From Gammaproteobacteria bacterium (GTDB lineage: Bacteria > Pseudomonadota > Gammaproteobacteria > Chromatiales > Chromatiaceae), in assembly GCA_024275295.1 (NCBI GenBank), contig JAJRZI010000057.1:1-64000 (forward strand): a stretch of DNA of 64,000 bases. The letters are read 5' to 3'. The notes below the pieces were generated by a model, which was given only the letters and a program-made list of their open reading frames with translations, was not told where the DNA came from and ran no database searches. Positions 41,511 through 51,736 of the stretch are shown here, one piece after another. A program made the translations under genes and the position numbers. How positions within the stretch are numbered: the first letter of the stretch is position 1; each line of letters opens with the position of its first letter.

Positions 41511-42962
41511 ATGGATAGCACAGCGATAGGGCTGATCGGGCTGGCGGTGATGGGGCAGAACCTGGCCCTGAATATAAACGACCACGGCTTCCGGGTGGCG
41601 GTCTACAATCGCTCCACCGCGAAGGTGGATGCCTTTCTCGACGGCCCCGCAAAAGAGACAAACATTACCGGCGCCCACTCCCCGGCGGAGCTGGTGGCGA
41701 TGCTGGCCAGACCACGCAAGATCATCCTCATGATCAAGGCGGGCGCTGCGGTAGACCAGACCATCGGGCAGCTGCTGCCCCATCTGGAACCCGGCGACAT
41801 CATCATCGACGGCGGTAACTCCCACTTTTCCGACAGCAACCGGCGCACCCGCGAGCTGGCGCAACAGGGCATCCGTTTTCTCGGCTGCGGCATCTCCGGT
41901 GGCGAAGAGGGGGCACGGCACGGCCCCTCCATTATGCCCGGTGGCAGTGCCGACGCCTGGCCGGAGGTAAAACCCATCCTCCAGGCCATCGCCGCACGGG
42001 TGGACGGCAAACCCTGTTGCCAATGGGTGGGCAAAGCGGGCGCAGGCCATTACGTGAAGATGGTCCACAACGGCATCGAGTACGGCGATATGCAGCTGAT
42101 CTGCGAGGCCTATCACCTGATGCGCACCGGCCTGGGGATGCCGGTGGATGAGATACAGGCCGTCTTCAGCCAGTGGAACAGCGGCGTGCTGGACTCCTAT
42201 CTGATCGAGATCACCGCCCATATCCTCCGCTTCAAGGATGAACAAGGGGAGCCGCTGATCGACCAGATCCTCGACAGCGCCGGACAGAAAGGCACCGGCA
42301 AATGGACCGGCATCAGCGCCCTGGAGCTGGGCACCCCACTGACCCTGATCGGCGAGGCCGTCTTCGCCCGCTTTCTCTCCGCCCTGAAACCGGAGCGGGA
42401 ACGGGCAGCAGGCCGATTCCCCCGCCAGCGCCCAGCCTATTCCGGTGACCGTGAATCCGCCATCAGCGCCATCCATGATGCCCTCTATGCCTCCAAGATC
42501 ATCTCCTACACCCAGGGCTACATGCTGATGCGGGAGGCGGCCAACCACCATGGCTGGCAGCTCCACTTCGGTGACATCGCCCTGATGTGGCGGGGCGGCT
42601 GCATCATCCGCAGCCGCTTCCTCGGCGACATCAAACAGGCCTTCGACACCGACCCGCAGCTGGAGAATCTGCTGCTCGCCCCCTTCTTTGGCCAAGCCAT
42701 CGAACAGGCCCAGGCAGGGTGGCGCAGGGCGCTGATTCTGGGTATCGAACAGGGCATCCCCCTGCCCGCCTTCAGCGCCGCCCTGGCCTTCTTCGATGGC
42801 TACCGTAGCGCCCGGCTGCCGGCCAACCTGCTCCAGGCCCAGCGCGACTACTTCGGCGCCCACACCTACGAGCGGATCGACCGCCCACGCGGCGAGTTTT
42901 TTCATACCGACTGGATCGGTTCCGGCGGCAGCGCCTCATCCACCCACCGGCTGACACCATGA
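41511..42962 (+). CDS. gnd: 6-phosphogluconate dehydrogenase, decarboxylating
   Basis: Gnd oxidises 6-phosphogluconate to ribulose 5-phosphate and CO2, making NADPH. The 483-residue protein has the NADP-binding [15 protein letters not shown] motif at the N-terminus, the family signature [18 protein letters not shown] with catalytic Lys and Asn, and the C-terminal helical domain with HTYERIDR. Length matches the long, dimeric type. GAAAGGAGTG precedes the ATG. The last bases overlap zwf, so gnd-zwf-pgl form one operon for the oxidative pentose phosphate pathway. Confidence 0.96.
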   Translation: MDSTAIGLIGLAVMGQNLALNINDHGFRVAVYNRSTAKVDAFLDGPAKETNITGAHSPAELVAMLARPRKIILMIKAGAAVDQTIGQLLPHLEPGDIIIDGGNSHFSDSNRRTRELAQQGIRFLGCGISGGEEGARHGPSIMPGGSADAWPEVKPILQAIAARVDGKPCCQWVGKAGAGHYVKMVHNGIEYGDMQLICEAYHLMRTGLGMPVDEIQAVFSQWNSGVLDSYLIEITAHILRFKDEQGEPLIDQILDSAGQKGTGKWTGISALELGTPLTLIGEAVFARFLSALKPERERAAGRFPRQRPAYSGDRESAISAIHDALYASKIISYTQGYMLMREAANHHGWQLHFGDIALMWRGGCIIRSRFLGDIKQAFDTDPQLENLLLAPFFGQAIEQAQAGWRRALILGIEQGIPLPAFSAALAFFDGYRSARLPANLLQAQRDYFGAHTYERIDRPRGEFFHTDWIGSGGSASSTHRLTP

Positions 42963-44446
42963 TAGATCCCTGCACCTACGTCATCTTCGGCGCCACCGGC
43001 AACCTCTCGCGCATCAAGCTGATGCCCGCCCTCTACCACCTGGAGGCGGTGGGCAAACTGCCGAAGGAGACCGTCATCCTGGCCCTGGGCCGCAGCATCC
43101 GGGATCGTGACCAGTTTATCAGCAAGGCGCGCAACTGGATCAGCGAAAAGGCCCGTGGGGGTCTGGATGAGGTCATATTCAAACGCTTTACCGAACGACT
43201 GCGCTATTTCAGGGGCGATCTGACCGATCCGGAGATGTACCCACGTCTGAATTCACTGCTGGAGGATCGGAGCGCCTTTACCGCAAATATCGCCTTCTAC
43301 ATGGCCATTCGCCCTGCTGATTTCGGCAGCGTGGTAGAAAAGCTCAGCGCTGTCGGGCTACTGCGGGAGGGTAGCGGTTGGAAGCGGGTGGTGATCGAAA
43401 AACCCTTAGGCTACGATCTGGAGAGCGCCCGGGCGCTACAGCACCTCATCAGCAAACACCTGCGGGAGGAGCAGGTGTTCCGCATTGACCACTATCTGGG
43501 GAAGGGAACGGTGCGCAACGTACTGGTCTTCCGCTTTGCCAACCTGCTGCTGGAACCGCTGTGGAACCGCAACTACATCGATCATATCCAGATCACCCAT
43601 TCAGAACAGTTCGGCGTAGGCAACCGCGCCGCCTTATACAACGGGGTCGGTGCCATGCGCGACATGATCCAGAGCCACCTGCTGCAACTGCTGACACTGG
43701 TCGCCATGGAGCCGCCCGTCTCCATGAACGCAGAGGATCTACGCGACGAGAAGGTCAAGGTGCTCAAATCCATCCGTCCCATCCCGAGGGATGCGGTACA
43801 CGCCCATGCCTTCCGCGCCCAATACACTGAAGGGCATATGGGCGGGAAGCCGGTCAAAGGCTATCTGCAAGAGGAGAAGATCCCGGCCGGGAGCGTGACC
43901 GAGACCTACGCTGCCCTCAAGCTCTATGTGGACAACTGGCGTTGGCGCGATGTCCCCTTCTACCTGCGCACCGGCAAGCGCATGGCGCAGAGCCGCTCCC
44001 TGATCGGCATCTGTTTTACACGTCCGCCACAGCAGCTCTTCCGCGATACCGCCATACAGCGCATGCAACAGAACTGGGTACTGCTCGGCATTCAACCTGG
44101 CGATGCACTGCGCATCGAGATGACGGTAAAGGAGCCGGGGCTGGCAATGCACACCCGCCAGACCAGCCTCGACGCCAGCTTGCGGGGGGAAGACGAGGAG
44201 AGCACCGATGCCTACGAGGGTCTGCTACTGGACATCATCACCGGAGACCGCTCCCTGTTCCTGCGTTACGACGAGGTGGAGCAGGCCTGGCAGGTGGTAG
44301 ACCCGGTGATCCGCACCTGGGCCACCGAACGGGAGTTCATCCACAGCTACCCCGCCGGCAGTTGGGGGCCGCAAGAGAGCCGCCGCCTGTTCGAAAAAGA
44401 GGATCATCACTGGCGCCACTGCCTGGAGCCGGAGTGTCAGCAGTGA
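42959..44446 (+). CDS. zwf: Glucose-6-phosphate 1-dehydrogenase
   Basis: Zwf oxidises glucose 6-phosphate to 6-phosphogluconolactone and supplies NADPH. The 495-residue protein has the nucleotide-binding [15 protein letters not shown] motif and the active-site signature [13 protein letters not shown] with the catalytic histidine. It begins 4 nt before the gnd stop (ATGA) and its stop overlaps the GTG start of pgl. The order gnd-zwf-pgl gives the whole oxidative branch in one transcript. Confidence 0.96.
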   Translation: MIDPCTYVIFGATGNLSRIKLMPALYHLEAVGKLPKETVILALGRSIRDRDQFISKARNWISEKARGGLDEVIFKRFTERLRYFRGDLTDPEMYPRLNSLLEDRSAFTANIAFYMAIRPADFGSVVEKLSAVGLLREGSGWKRVVIEKPLGYDLESARALQHLISKHLREEQVFRIDHYLGKGTVRNVLVFRFANLLLEPLWNRNYIDHIQITHSEQFGVGNRAALYNGVGAMRDMIQSHLLQLLTLVAMEPPVSMNAEDLRDEKVKVLKSIRPIPRDAVHAHAFRAQYTEGHMGGKPVKGYLQEEKIPAGSVTETYAALKLYVDNWRWRDVPFYLRTGKRMAQSRSLIGICFTRPPQQLFRDTAIQRMQQNWVLLGIQPGDALRIEMTVKEPGLAMHTRQTSLDASLRGEDEESTDAYEGLLLDIITGDRSLFLRYDEVEQAWQVVDPVIRTWATEREFIHSYPAGSWGPQESRRLFEKEDHHWRHCLEPECQQ

Positions 44447-45135
44447 GCAAGCTGGCCTGGGTTCACTTCAACAGTGCCGAAGAGGTGGCCCAGGCCGCCT
44501 GCCAACGCATACTAAAGATAGCCCGTGAGGCCATCGCTGCCCATGGTCGCTTCCGAGTGGTGCTTGCGGGCGGCACCACCCCGGAGCAAACCTACCGACT
44601 GCTGGCCGGGGCGCAGGCCGACTGGCCCCACTGGCATATCCACTTCGGCGACGAACGCTGTCTGCCCCCCACGAACCCCGAGCGCAACAGCCGGATGGCG
44701 GAGCTGGCCTGGCTCGGCCGGGTCGATATCCCGCCATCACAGATCCACCCCATCCCCGCCGAACTCGGCCCGGAACAGGGGGCCGCAGACTACAGCCAAC
44801 TGATCGGCAGCGCCCTCCCCTTCGACCTGGTTCTGCTGGGCATGGGCGAAGATGGTCACACCGCCAGCCTCTTTCCGGGTCATCGCCACCCTGCAAACTC
44901 AGCAGCGGTTGCGGTTCATAATGCCCCCAAACCACCGCCAGAGCGGGTCAGCCTCAACGCCGCCACCCTGGGCAACTGCCGCCACCTGCTCTGCCTGATC
45001 ACCGGCGCCAGCAAACAGCAGGCCGTTGCCGCATGGCGGCAAGGGAAACCTCTGCCCATCAGCCAGATTCAGCCCATGGGCCGCACAGAGGTTCTTATCG
45101 ACAGCGCTGCCTGGAATCACCATTCAAAACCCTAA
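44443..45135 (+). CDS. pgl: 6-phosphogluconolactonase
   Basis: Pgl hydrolyses 6-phosphogluconolactone, the Zwf product. The 230-residue protein has [19 protein letters not shown], the [12 protein letters not shown] motif and [15 protein letters not shown] with the catalytic His, all characteristic of DevB-type lactonases. The start is the GTG at 44443 that overlaps the zwf stop (GTGA); earlier in-frame starts lie inside zwf. No terminator was recognised after it. Confidence 0.93.
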   Translation: MSKLAWVHFNSAEEVAQAACQRILKIAREAIAAHGRFRVVLAGGTTPEQTYRLLAGAQADWPHWHIHFGDERCLPPTNPERNSRMAELAWLGRVDIPPSQIHPIPAELGPEQGAADYSQLIGSALPFDLVLLGMGEDGHTASLFPGHRHPANSAAVAVHNAPKPPPERVSLNAATLGNCRHLLCLITGASKQQAVAAWRQGKPLPISQIQPMGRTEVLIDSAAWNHHSKP

Positions 45136-45202
45136 CCACACCCGACGGAACTTTTCTACTACAAATCGCTCATACATGGCATCCGAATTATTCGGCACTC
45201 CA

Positions 45203-45229
45203 CCCAAGATCACAATCGCGGATCTTGGG
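45203..45229. repeat. Solo terminal palindrome of the 161-bp element
   Basis: CCCAAGATC-ACAATCGCG-GATCTTGGG carries the outer bases of the MITE-like termini facing each other with almost all of the interior missing. No target duplication is visible around it. It is probably a deletion remnant, and it may now act as a hairpin between pgl and the ABC transporter genes. Confidence 0.55.
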
Positions 45230-45297
45230 TTCCGTTACACCCTGGATTTTAGAGGTTGTAACGCGCATATAAAAACAGACAACCAACAGGAGACAAT

Positions 45298-46224
45298 ATG
45301 ATCAGTGTCAGTGGACTCACACGAACCTATGGTGATTTTACTGCGGTGGATGGGATTTCATTCAGGATCAAACCGGGTGAGATCGTCGGACTGCTGGGGC
45401 ACAACGGGGCAGGCAAGACCACCATTATGAAGATGCTCACCGGCTTTCTCGAACCGACCGGCGGAACCATTGAGATCGATGGACTCGATCTTGGCCGGGG
45501 GCGGGAGGCTATCCAGCGCAAGATCGGCTACCTGCCGGAAAACTGCCCGGTCTACCCCGAGATGACCGTCATCGACTATCTCGACTACGCCGCCACATTG
45601 CACGATGTGCCGCAGTGCGAGCGTCTGGCACGGGTGCGCGAGGCGATTGCCAAAACCGAACTGACGGCCAAGGCGACACAGCCAATCACCACCCTCTCAC
45701 GCGGCTATCGCCAGCGGGTCGGGGTGGCCCAGGCGCTGCTGCACCAGCCCGACATCCTGATTCTCGATGAACCCACCAATGGCCTCGACCCCTCCCAGGT
45801 GCAGCACATGCGCGACCTGATCAAGGAGGCGGCCCGGCACGCAACGGTGATCATCTCCACCCATATTCTGCAAGAGGTGCAGGCCATCTGTGACCGGGTG
45901 ATCATCATCCAGGGTGGCAAAAAGGCACTGGATGCCCGCATGGAGGAGTTGTGTGCAGCCCACCGCCTGCTCATCACCGTCAAGGCCGCCCCCGGCAAGG
46001 TGAAGAAGGCACTGAAAAAGGTGGCCGCTATCCGCTCGGTGGAACGGCTGGAAGATGATGCGGAATATCAGCGCTACGCCCTGGCCTTCAATGACCGGGA
46101 GAAGCCGTTGGAGTCAGCGCCCGGCGTGGCGTCGGCGTTGCTGAAGCAGGAGTGTCTGCTCTATGCCCTGCAGCCGGAACAGCGTTCGCTGGAGTCGGTT
46201 TTCATCGAAGCATCAGCACAATAG
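45298..46224 (+). CDS. ABC transporter ATP-binding protein (GldA/CcmA-like)
   Basis: This 308-residue ATPase has Walker A GHNGAGKTT at residues 34-42, signature LSRGY, and Walker B ILILDEPTNGLDPSQ, followed by a C-terminal extension usual in NatA/GldA-type exporters. It starts behind CAGGAGACAAT and is followed 15 nt later by its fused permease. The pair resembles GldA-GldFG of Bacteroidetes gliding and similar ABC systems widespread in gammaproteobacteria that do not glide; the substrate is unknown. Confidence 0.9.
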   Translation: MISVSGLTRTYGDFTAVDGISFRIKPGEIVGLLGHNGAGKTTIMKMLTGFLEPTGGTIEIDGLDLGRGREAIQRKIGYLPENCPVYPEMTVIDYLDYAATLHDVPQCERLARVREAIAKTELTAKATQPITTLSRGYRQRVGVAQALLHQPDILILDEPTNGLDPSQVQHMRDLIKEAARHATVIISTHILQEVQAICDRVIIIQGGKKALDARMEELCAAHRLLITVKAAPGKVKKALKKVAAIRSVERLEDDAEYQRYALAFNDREKPLESAPGVASALLKQECLLYALQPEQRSLESVFIEASAQ

Positions 46225-46239
46225 GGGGAATTACCTGAG

Positions 46240-49131
46240 ATGAATAATCTGTTTCATATCACCCGCAAAGAGTTTGCGGCGTTCTTCTCATCACCCATCG
46301 CCTTCATCTTCTTTGGCGCCTTTCTGGCGGTCACACTCTTTATCTTTTTCTGGGTGGAGACCTTTTTCGCCCGCAATATTGCCGATGTGCGGCCACTCTT
46401 TTCATGGATGCCGGTACTGCTGATCTTTCTGACCGCCGCCATCACCATGCGCATGTGGTCGGAGGAGCGGCGCGCCGGAACGCTGGAGTTTCTGCTCACC
46501 TCACCTGTACCACCGTGGCAGTTGGTGCTGGGCAAGTTTTTCGCCTGCCTGCTGCTGGTTGCAGTGGCGCTGCTGCTGACCCTGCCGCTGCCGATCAGCA
46601 TCGCCTTCATCGGCAATCTCGACTGGGGGCCGGTCTTTGGCGGCTACCTGGCAACCCTGTTTCTGGCAGCCGCCTACATCGCCATTGGCCTCTTTGTCAG
46701 CGCCCGCTCCGATAACCAGATCATCAGCCTGATTGCCGCCTCACTACTCTGCGGTGCCCTGTATCTGATCGGCGCCGACGCCCTGACCGACCTATTCGGC
46801 AACCGGGGGGCAGAGCTAATGCAACTGCTGGGCACTGGCTCTCGTTTTGAGTCGATCACCCGCGGGGTTATCGACCTGCGCGATCTCTATTATTACCTGA
46901 GTCTGGTGGGACTCTTCCTGGCGCTCAACGTCTTCATACTGGAGCAGCTGCGCTGGGCCGGTAATCGAAGCAATAGCCACCATCGTCAGTGGGGGCTGGT
47001 CACTGCACTGCTGGTAGCCAACTTTCTCGCCGGTAATCTCTGGTTGCAACCGGTGGGTTGGGCGCGCGCCGATATCACCCAGGGGAGCATCTACTCCATC
47101 TCCGATTCAACCCGAAACTATCTGGCCCAGCTGCGGGAACCACTGCTGATTCGCGGCTATTTCAGCGCCCAGACCCACCCGCTGCTGGCACCACTGGTGC
47201 CACGCCTGCACGACCTGCTGGAGGAGTATGCCGTAGCCAGTAAAGGCAAGGTGCGGGTGGAATTTATCGACCCGCTGGAGAACCCCGAACTGGAGCAGGA
47301 GGCGGGGCAGAAGTACGGCATCCGGCCGGTGCCATTCCAGACCGCCAACAAATACCAGGCGGCGGTGGTCAACTCCTACTTTGACATCCTGATCAAGTAC
47401 GGCGAGCAATATGAGACCCTCGGTTTCCGCGATCTGATCGAGGTCAAGGCCCAGAGCGAGGCGGATCTCGATGTCGAGCTGCGCAACCCCGAGTACGACA
47501 TCACCCGTGCGATCAAAAAGGTACTCTTCGCCTACCAGGGTGCGGGGCAGCTCTTCGACAACATTACCCGACCCATCACCTTCAAGGGCTATCTCTCCCC
47601 CGACAGCCGTCTGCCCGAGCAGTTGGTTGAGCTGAAACAGGGGTTGAACGAGACCCTGGCAGCACTGAAAAAAGAAGCCGGTGACCGTTTCAAGGTAGAG
47701 ATTGAAGACCCCGATGCCAACGGCGGCGCCCTGGGCAGAAAGATCGAGAGCGAATACGGCTTCCGTCCCATGGCGGCCGGGCTGTTCGATCCCAACACCT
47801 TCTGGTTCTACATGTCCCTGGAGGGCGGTGATCAGGTGGTTCCGGTACCGCTACCCGAAGCGCTCGACAAGACGGGGCTGAAACGGGGTATCGACACGGC
47901 GCTGAAACGCTTCTCCAAAGGATTTCTCAAGACCGTGGCGCTCTACACCCCACCCGGCACGCCGCCGATGCCACAGTACGGCATACCGGGCAGTGGCAAG
48001 CAGTTCAACTGGTTGCGAGAAAAGCTGGGAGAGGAGCACAGCGTGCGCAGCACCGATCTGAAGACGGGCCAGGCACCTACCGATGCCGATCTGCTGTTAC
48101 TGGTCGCGCCCGAGTCGCTGGATAACAAACAGCTATTTGCCGTGGATCAGTTCCTAATGGAGGGCGGCACAGTAATCCTCTCCACCTCCCCCTTTGACAT
48201 CTCACTGCGAGGGGCGCTGGCCGCCAAGACCCATGACTCTGGTCTGGATCGATGGCTTGAGCACAATGGCATCAGCATCAAAAAGGAGATGGTGCTCGAC
48301 CCGCAAAACGCCGCCTTCCCGATTCCGGTACAGCGCAACATCGGCGGTTTCAGGGTGCAGGAGACGCAGATGATGGCCTACCCCTACTTCGCTGATATTC
48401 GTACAGACGGTATGGCGGACGACCATGGCATCACTGCCGGCGTCAAACAACTCACCCTCACCTGGCCCTCCCCCATTGTCATCGACAAAAGCAAAAACCA
48501 GGGACGGCAGGTGACGCCACTGCTGCACAGCTCAGAGGCGGCCTGGAGCTCTCCCAGCACCCAGATCAAGCCCGATTTTCACGCCTATGGCCGGCGCGGC
48601 TTTGCCAGGGGCCACGCCACCGGACAACAACTGCTGGGCGTGGCGGTTGAAGGGCGTTTCGACTCCTTTTTCAAGGGCAAGCCGTCACCCCTGCTGAAGG
48701 AGAAAAAGGGCGACCCGGAGACAACGGACAAAACCGGCACCGATGACGATCAGCCAACGGCTATCAGCCGGGTGATCGACAAGTCTCCCGAATCGGGCCG
48801 CATCATCCTCTTCGCCTCCAACAGCTTTCTCACCGACAATGTACTGACGCTCTCTTCATCGGTGCTGCGCAGCCGCTATCTCAACCCTGTACAGCTGGTG
48901 GAGAATGCGGTGGACTGGTCGCTGGAGGAGCGCGGCCTGCTCTCCATTCGTGGCCGAGGCCACTTCTCCCGCACCCTGGCGCCACTGGATCGTGATGCCC
49001 AGCAGTTCTGGGAATATCTCAACTATGCACTGGCGCTGCTGGGGCTGTTTGTGGTGTGGCTGCTACGACACACCACGCAGCAACGCGCACAACGCTACTA
49101 CCAGACTGTATTAACCGATGGGAGGGCTTAA
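46240..49131 (+). CDS. Fused ABC permease and GldG-like periplasmic domain protein
   Basis: This 963-residue protein joins a six-helix ABC-2 permease (residues 1-245, GldF-like, starting NNLFHITRKEFAAFFSSPIAF) with a large extracytoplasmic GldG/IFT52-like domain (about 270-900) and a final membrane helix (ALALLGLFVVWLL). In Flavobacterium these are two proteins, GldF and GldG; fusions occur in many proteobacteria. The low-complexity segment around residues 810-850 is hydrophilic. It is coupled to a DUF4340 gene 3 nt downstream. Confidence 0.88.
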   Translation: MNNLFHITRKEFAAFFSSPIAFIFFGAFLAVTLFIFFWVETFFARNIADVRPLFSWMPVLLIFLTAAITMRMWSEERRAGTLEFLLTSPVPPWQLVLGKFFACLLLVAVALLLTLPLPISIAFIGNLDWGPVFGGYLATLFLAAAYIAIGLFVSARSDNQIISLIAASLLCGALYLIGADALTDLFGNRGAELMQLLGTGSRFESITRGVIDLRDLYYYLSLVGLFLALNVFILEQLRWAGNRSNSHHRQWGLVTALLVANFLAGNLWLQPVGWARADITQGSIYSISDSTRNYLAQLREPLLIRGYFSAQTHPLLAPLVPRLHDLLEEYAVASKGKVRVEFIDPLENPELEQEAGQKYGIRPVPFQTANKYQAAVVNSYFDILIKYGEQYETLGFRDLIEVKAQSEADLDVELRNPEYDITRAIKKVLFAYQGAGQLFDNITRPITFKGYLSPDSRLPEQLVELKQGLNETLAALKKEAGDRFKVEIEDPDANGGALGRKIESEYGFRPMAAGLFDPNTFWFYMSLEGGDQVVPVPLPEALDKTGLKRGIDTALKRFSKGFLKTVALYTPPGTPPMPQYGIPGSGKQFNWLREKLGEEHSVRSTDLKTGQAPTDADLLLLVAPESLDNKQLFAVDQFLMEGGTVILSTSPFDISLRGALAAKTHDSGLDRWLEHNGISIKKEMVLDPQNAAFPIPVQRNIGGFRVQETQMMAYPYFADIRTDGMADDHGITAGVKQLTLTWPSPIVIDKSKNQGRQVTPLLHSSEAAWSSPSTQIKPDFHAYGRRGFARGHATGQQLLGVAVEGRFDSFFKGKPSPLLKEKKGDPETTDKTGTDDDQPTAISRVIDKSPESGRIILFASNSFLTDNVLTLSSSVLRSRYLNPVQLVENAVDWSLEERGLLSIRGRGHFSRTLAPLDRDAQQFWEYLNYALALLGLFVVWLLRHTTQQRAQRYYQTVLTDGRA

Positions 49132-49134
49132 ACA

Positions 49135-50091
49135 ATGAAAAAGTGGATAACCGGACTCGGCGCCCTGCTGGCACTGCAGCTCATCCTGGCGGTAGCGCTG
49201 AATATGGGGGGCAACTCCTATGGCGCCTTCAAACCAGAGGAGAAACTGGCAAACTTTGAGCCGGTGCAGCTGGACAAGGTACAGATCGAAACAGCTGACA
49301 AACGGTTGTTGCTGAAAAAGGTTGATGGTCAATGGCAACTGCCAAAGCTGGACAGCTTTCCGGCTGATCAGCAGAAGGTTGAAAAACTGCTCGATACCCT
49401 GGCGGGCCTGAAAAAGGGCTGGCCAGTGGCGACCAGCTCCAGCGCTGCCCAACACTTCAAGGTGGATGAGGATCTGTTCGAGCGCCGTATCACCCTGGGC
49501 AAGGGGGGAGATGAGGTCGCACGGCTCTATTTCGGCACCTCACCAGGACTGCGCAAGGTGCATGCCCGTATTGCGGATGAAGATGAGATCGTCACCGTGC
49601 CCTTCTCTCTTTTCAAGGCCAATGCCAACAGCAACGACTGGATCAACAAGCGTATACTCAAGCTGAACGAAAGCGATATTACCCGCGCCGAACTGCCAGG
49701 ACTCACGCTGCAACGGCAGGATGGGCAGTGGCAGCTAACGGATCTAGGCCCCACTGAGCAGATGCTTGCGAACAAGGCCCAGACCCTCATCAACAAACTG
49801 GCAGGGATCACGCTGGAATCTGTTTTCACCAGCAGCGACAAGCCGGAGCTGGACAAAGAGACTCCAGCAACAAAGGTCTCGTTGATGCTGAAAGCGGGTG
49901 ATACACTGGGCTATATCTTCTCTAAATTAAAGGGGGGTGGCTATCTGCTTCAGCGTTCGGATCAGACAAGACGCTTCAAAGTGGCTGACTGGCAAGTCAG
50001 CCCCATCAAGGAGGCGCAACGGGCGCAGTTAGTGGAGGCGAAAACGCCTGACAGTAAAACAGCCGGGGAGTCCGCATCAGAAAGCGGGTGA
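49135..50091 (+). CDS. DUF4340 domain protein
   Basis: This 318-residue protein has one N-terminal membrane anchor (GALLALQLILAVALNMGG) and two repeats of the DUF4340 unit (VDGQWQLPKL and RQDGQWQLTDLGP mark equivalent strands). DUF4340 genes commonly follow GldFG-like ABC genes, so it is probably a periplasmic partner of the exporter. Function is unknown. Its stop overlaps the upstream extension of the next reading frame. Confidence 0.87.
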   Translation: MKKWITGLGALLALQLILAVALNMGGNSYGAFKPEEKLANFEPVQLDKVQIETADKRLLLKKVDGQWQLPKLDSFPADQQKVEKLLDTLAGLKKGWPVATSSSAAQHFKVDEDLFERRITLGKGGDEVARLYFGTSPGLRKVHARIADEDEIVTVPFSLFKANANSNDWINKRILKLNESDITRAELPGLTLQRQDGQWQLTDLGPTEQMLANKAQTLINKLAGITLESVFTSSDKPELDKETPATKVSLMLKAGDTLGYIFSKLKGGGYLLQRSDQTRRFKVADWQVSPIKEAQRAQLVEAKTPDSKTAGESASESG

Positions 50092-50192
50092 TTGATTCCC
50101 TGAATTTAGATATGTTTGTATTCAGACTTACGGCGGAAGGTGGCGGAGATTACCCGGCGGCAGAATGTAACCACGCAACAGGAGCGCAAGGC

Positions 50193-50945
50193 ATGAAACC
50201 CGAATCACCGTTTTTTAAAGAGAGCGTTCACTGTCTCATGCAGTCGCCGCTCTTTTCCGGTCTGGCACAAAGTGTCGTTGAAGAGATGGTCACACGCTGC
50301 CGCCGCGAAACCTGGAAGCGCCGCCGCCAACTGCCGATGGAGGAGACCTGGCAGCGTTTCCACATCCTGCTGTCGGGCCGGGTGCGGCTCAGCCGCAGCA
50401 ACCCCGAAACCGGCCGCATGATCACCCTGTTCCTGCTTGGCCCCGGCGACCCGTTTTGTATCTTCAGTCTGCTGGATGGCAAGCCCCACGATGTCATACT
50501 GGATACCCTGGATGATCTCTCCCTGCTGAGCCTGCCCATGAAAGAGGCCCGCCAGTGGCTTTATGAACACCCGGAATTCAACCGCACCCTGCTGCCCTAT
50601 CTTGGGGAGCAGATGTGCGCCTTGTCAGGACTCGCTACTGATCTGGCCCTGCACGATACAGAGACCCGCCTGGCACGCCTGATTTTGCGCCATCTGGATG
50701 CACCTGCCACGGTACAGGAACATATCTCACCACGCCTGATCAACAACCTCTCCAACGAATCACTGGCCGCGATGATCGGCAGTGTGCGGGTGGTGGTCAA
50801 CCGTCAGCTCCAGCACTGGAAACAGGAGGGCATTGTCGATAGCCATCGGGGCTATCTGATGGTGGAAAAGCTGAACGATCTAACTCAACGGGCGGAGCAG
50901 AAGCTGGCCGATACTGCTGATACCGCACCGGCAACGCTGCAATAG
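50193..50945 (+). CDS. Crp/Fnr-family transcriptional regulator
   Basis: This 250-residue regulator has a cNMP-binding-fold domain (about residues 20-140), a dimer helix and a winged helix (LSNESLAAMIGSVRVVVNRQLQHWKQEGIV). The recognition helix, SVRVVVNRQL, lacks the E-xx-SR of FNR, so it should read a different site from the regulator at 1916-2620. The start at 50193 is chosen because AGGAG lies 8 nt upstream and the preceding 35 in-frame residues are not family-like. It ends the ABC/DUF4340 cluster. Confidence 0.85.
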   Translation: MKPESPFFKESVHCLMQSPLFSGLAQSVVEEMVTRCRRETWKRRRQLPMEETWQRFHILLSGRVRLSRSNPETGRMITLFLLGPGDPFCIFSLLDGKPHDVILDTLDDLSLLSLPMKEARQWLYEHPEFNRTLLPYLGEQMCALSGLATDLALHDTETRLARLILRHLDAPATVQEHISPRLINNLSNESLAAMIGSVRVVVNRQLQHWKQEGIVDSHRGYLMVEKLNDLTQRAEQKLADTADTAPATLQ

Positions 50946-51088
50946 GTGCGTTGCCGAGCAAGCCACGCTGGAAGTGGTTCAGTTTGGCTAGGAGCAGCGG
51001 CCGACTGATTCCCCCTGAGACAACATCTCTACCACTGTAATAGGCAGACCGTTTATCCTAGAATCCTCAGTTGATTCCCGCTGTTTTT

Positions 51089-51110
51089 GTGTAACTCAGG
51101 TAGCAGAACC
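51089..51110 (+). promoter_or_regulatory. Shared upstream motif, copy 1
   Basis: GTGTAACTCAGG-TAGCAGAACC matches the motif at 54302-54323 at 17 of 22 positions. It ends 84 nt before the start codon of the YflT-like gene. The motif may be a promoter or operator; see the finding on the three copies. Confidence 0.4.
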
Positions 51111-51194
51111 TAGCGCATTCCAGGTGCATGATCTTAACAAAGAGCAGTAGGCATTTGTCTTCATGCTACGGGGTTACCGTTGAAGGGGATTGAA

Positions 51195-51713
51195 ATGGCA
51201 GATAATAATAACAGCTGTGTTGCACTCTACAGTGCCCACGACCAGGCCGAAGAGGCGGTGCGGGTGCTGCAAAAGGCTGCATTTGATATCAAAAAGGTCT
51301 CCATCGTCGGCAAGGGTTATCACCGTGAGGAGCATCCCATTGGCTTCTACAACACCGGCGACCGGATCAGGTTCTGGGGTGCACAAGGTGCTTTCTGGGG
51401 CGGAGTGTGGGGCCTGTTGGTCGGCGCGGCCCTGTTTTGGATACCCGGCCTGGGGCCAGTGGTGATGGCCGGCCCCGTGGTTGCCGCACTGGTGGGCGCC
51501 CTGAAGGGGGCCGTGGCGGTAGCCGGACTCAGCGCCCTGGGTGCGGCGCTCTACAGTATCGGCATTCCGAAAGACAGCATCATTCGCTATGAGACCGCGC
51601 TCAAATCAGATCAGTACCTGATTATCCTCCATGGCAACCAAACAGAGGTGGAGCGGGCGCACGAGGTGTTGGCGACCGGCAAGCCGACGGATATCGCCAT
51701 CCACCTTAGTTGA
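51195..51713 (+). CDS. YflT-like (general stress protein 17M) membrane protein
   Basis: This 172-residue protein has an N-terminal alpha/beta region (ALYSAHDQAEEAVRVLQKAAFDIKKVSIVG), a central Gly/Ala-rich membrane hairpin (about residues 65-125) and a C-terminal strand region (DQYLIILHG). It resembles the heat-induced stress protein YflT family. The start at 51195 follows AAGGGG by 6 nt and is preferred to a TTG 15 nt earlier. Its exact role is unknown; proximity to glgP and hsp20 suggests a stationary-phase or stress set. Confidence 0.75.
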   Translation: MADNNNSCVALYSAHDQAEEAVRVLQKAAFDIKKVSIVGKGYHREEHPIGFYNTGDRIRFWGAQGAFWGGVWGLLVGAALFWIPGLGPVVMAGPVVAALVGALKGAVAVAGLSALGAALYSIGIPKDSIIRYETALKSDQYLIILHGNQTEVERAHEVLATGKPTDIAIHLS

Positions 51714-51736
51714 TCAGGCATGTTTGGAGTAAAACA

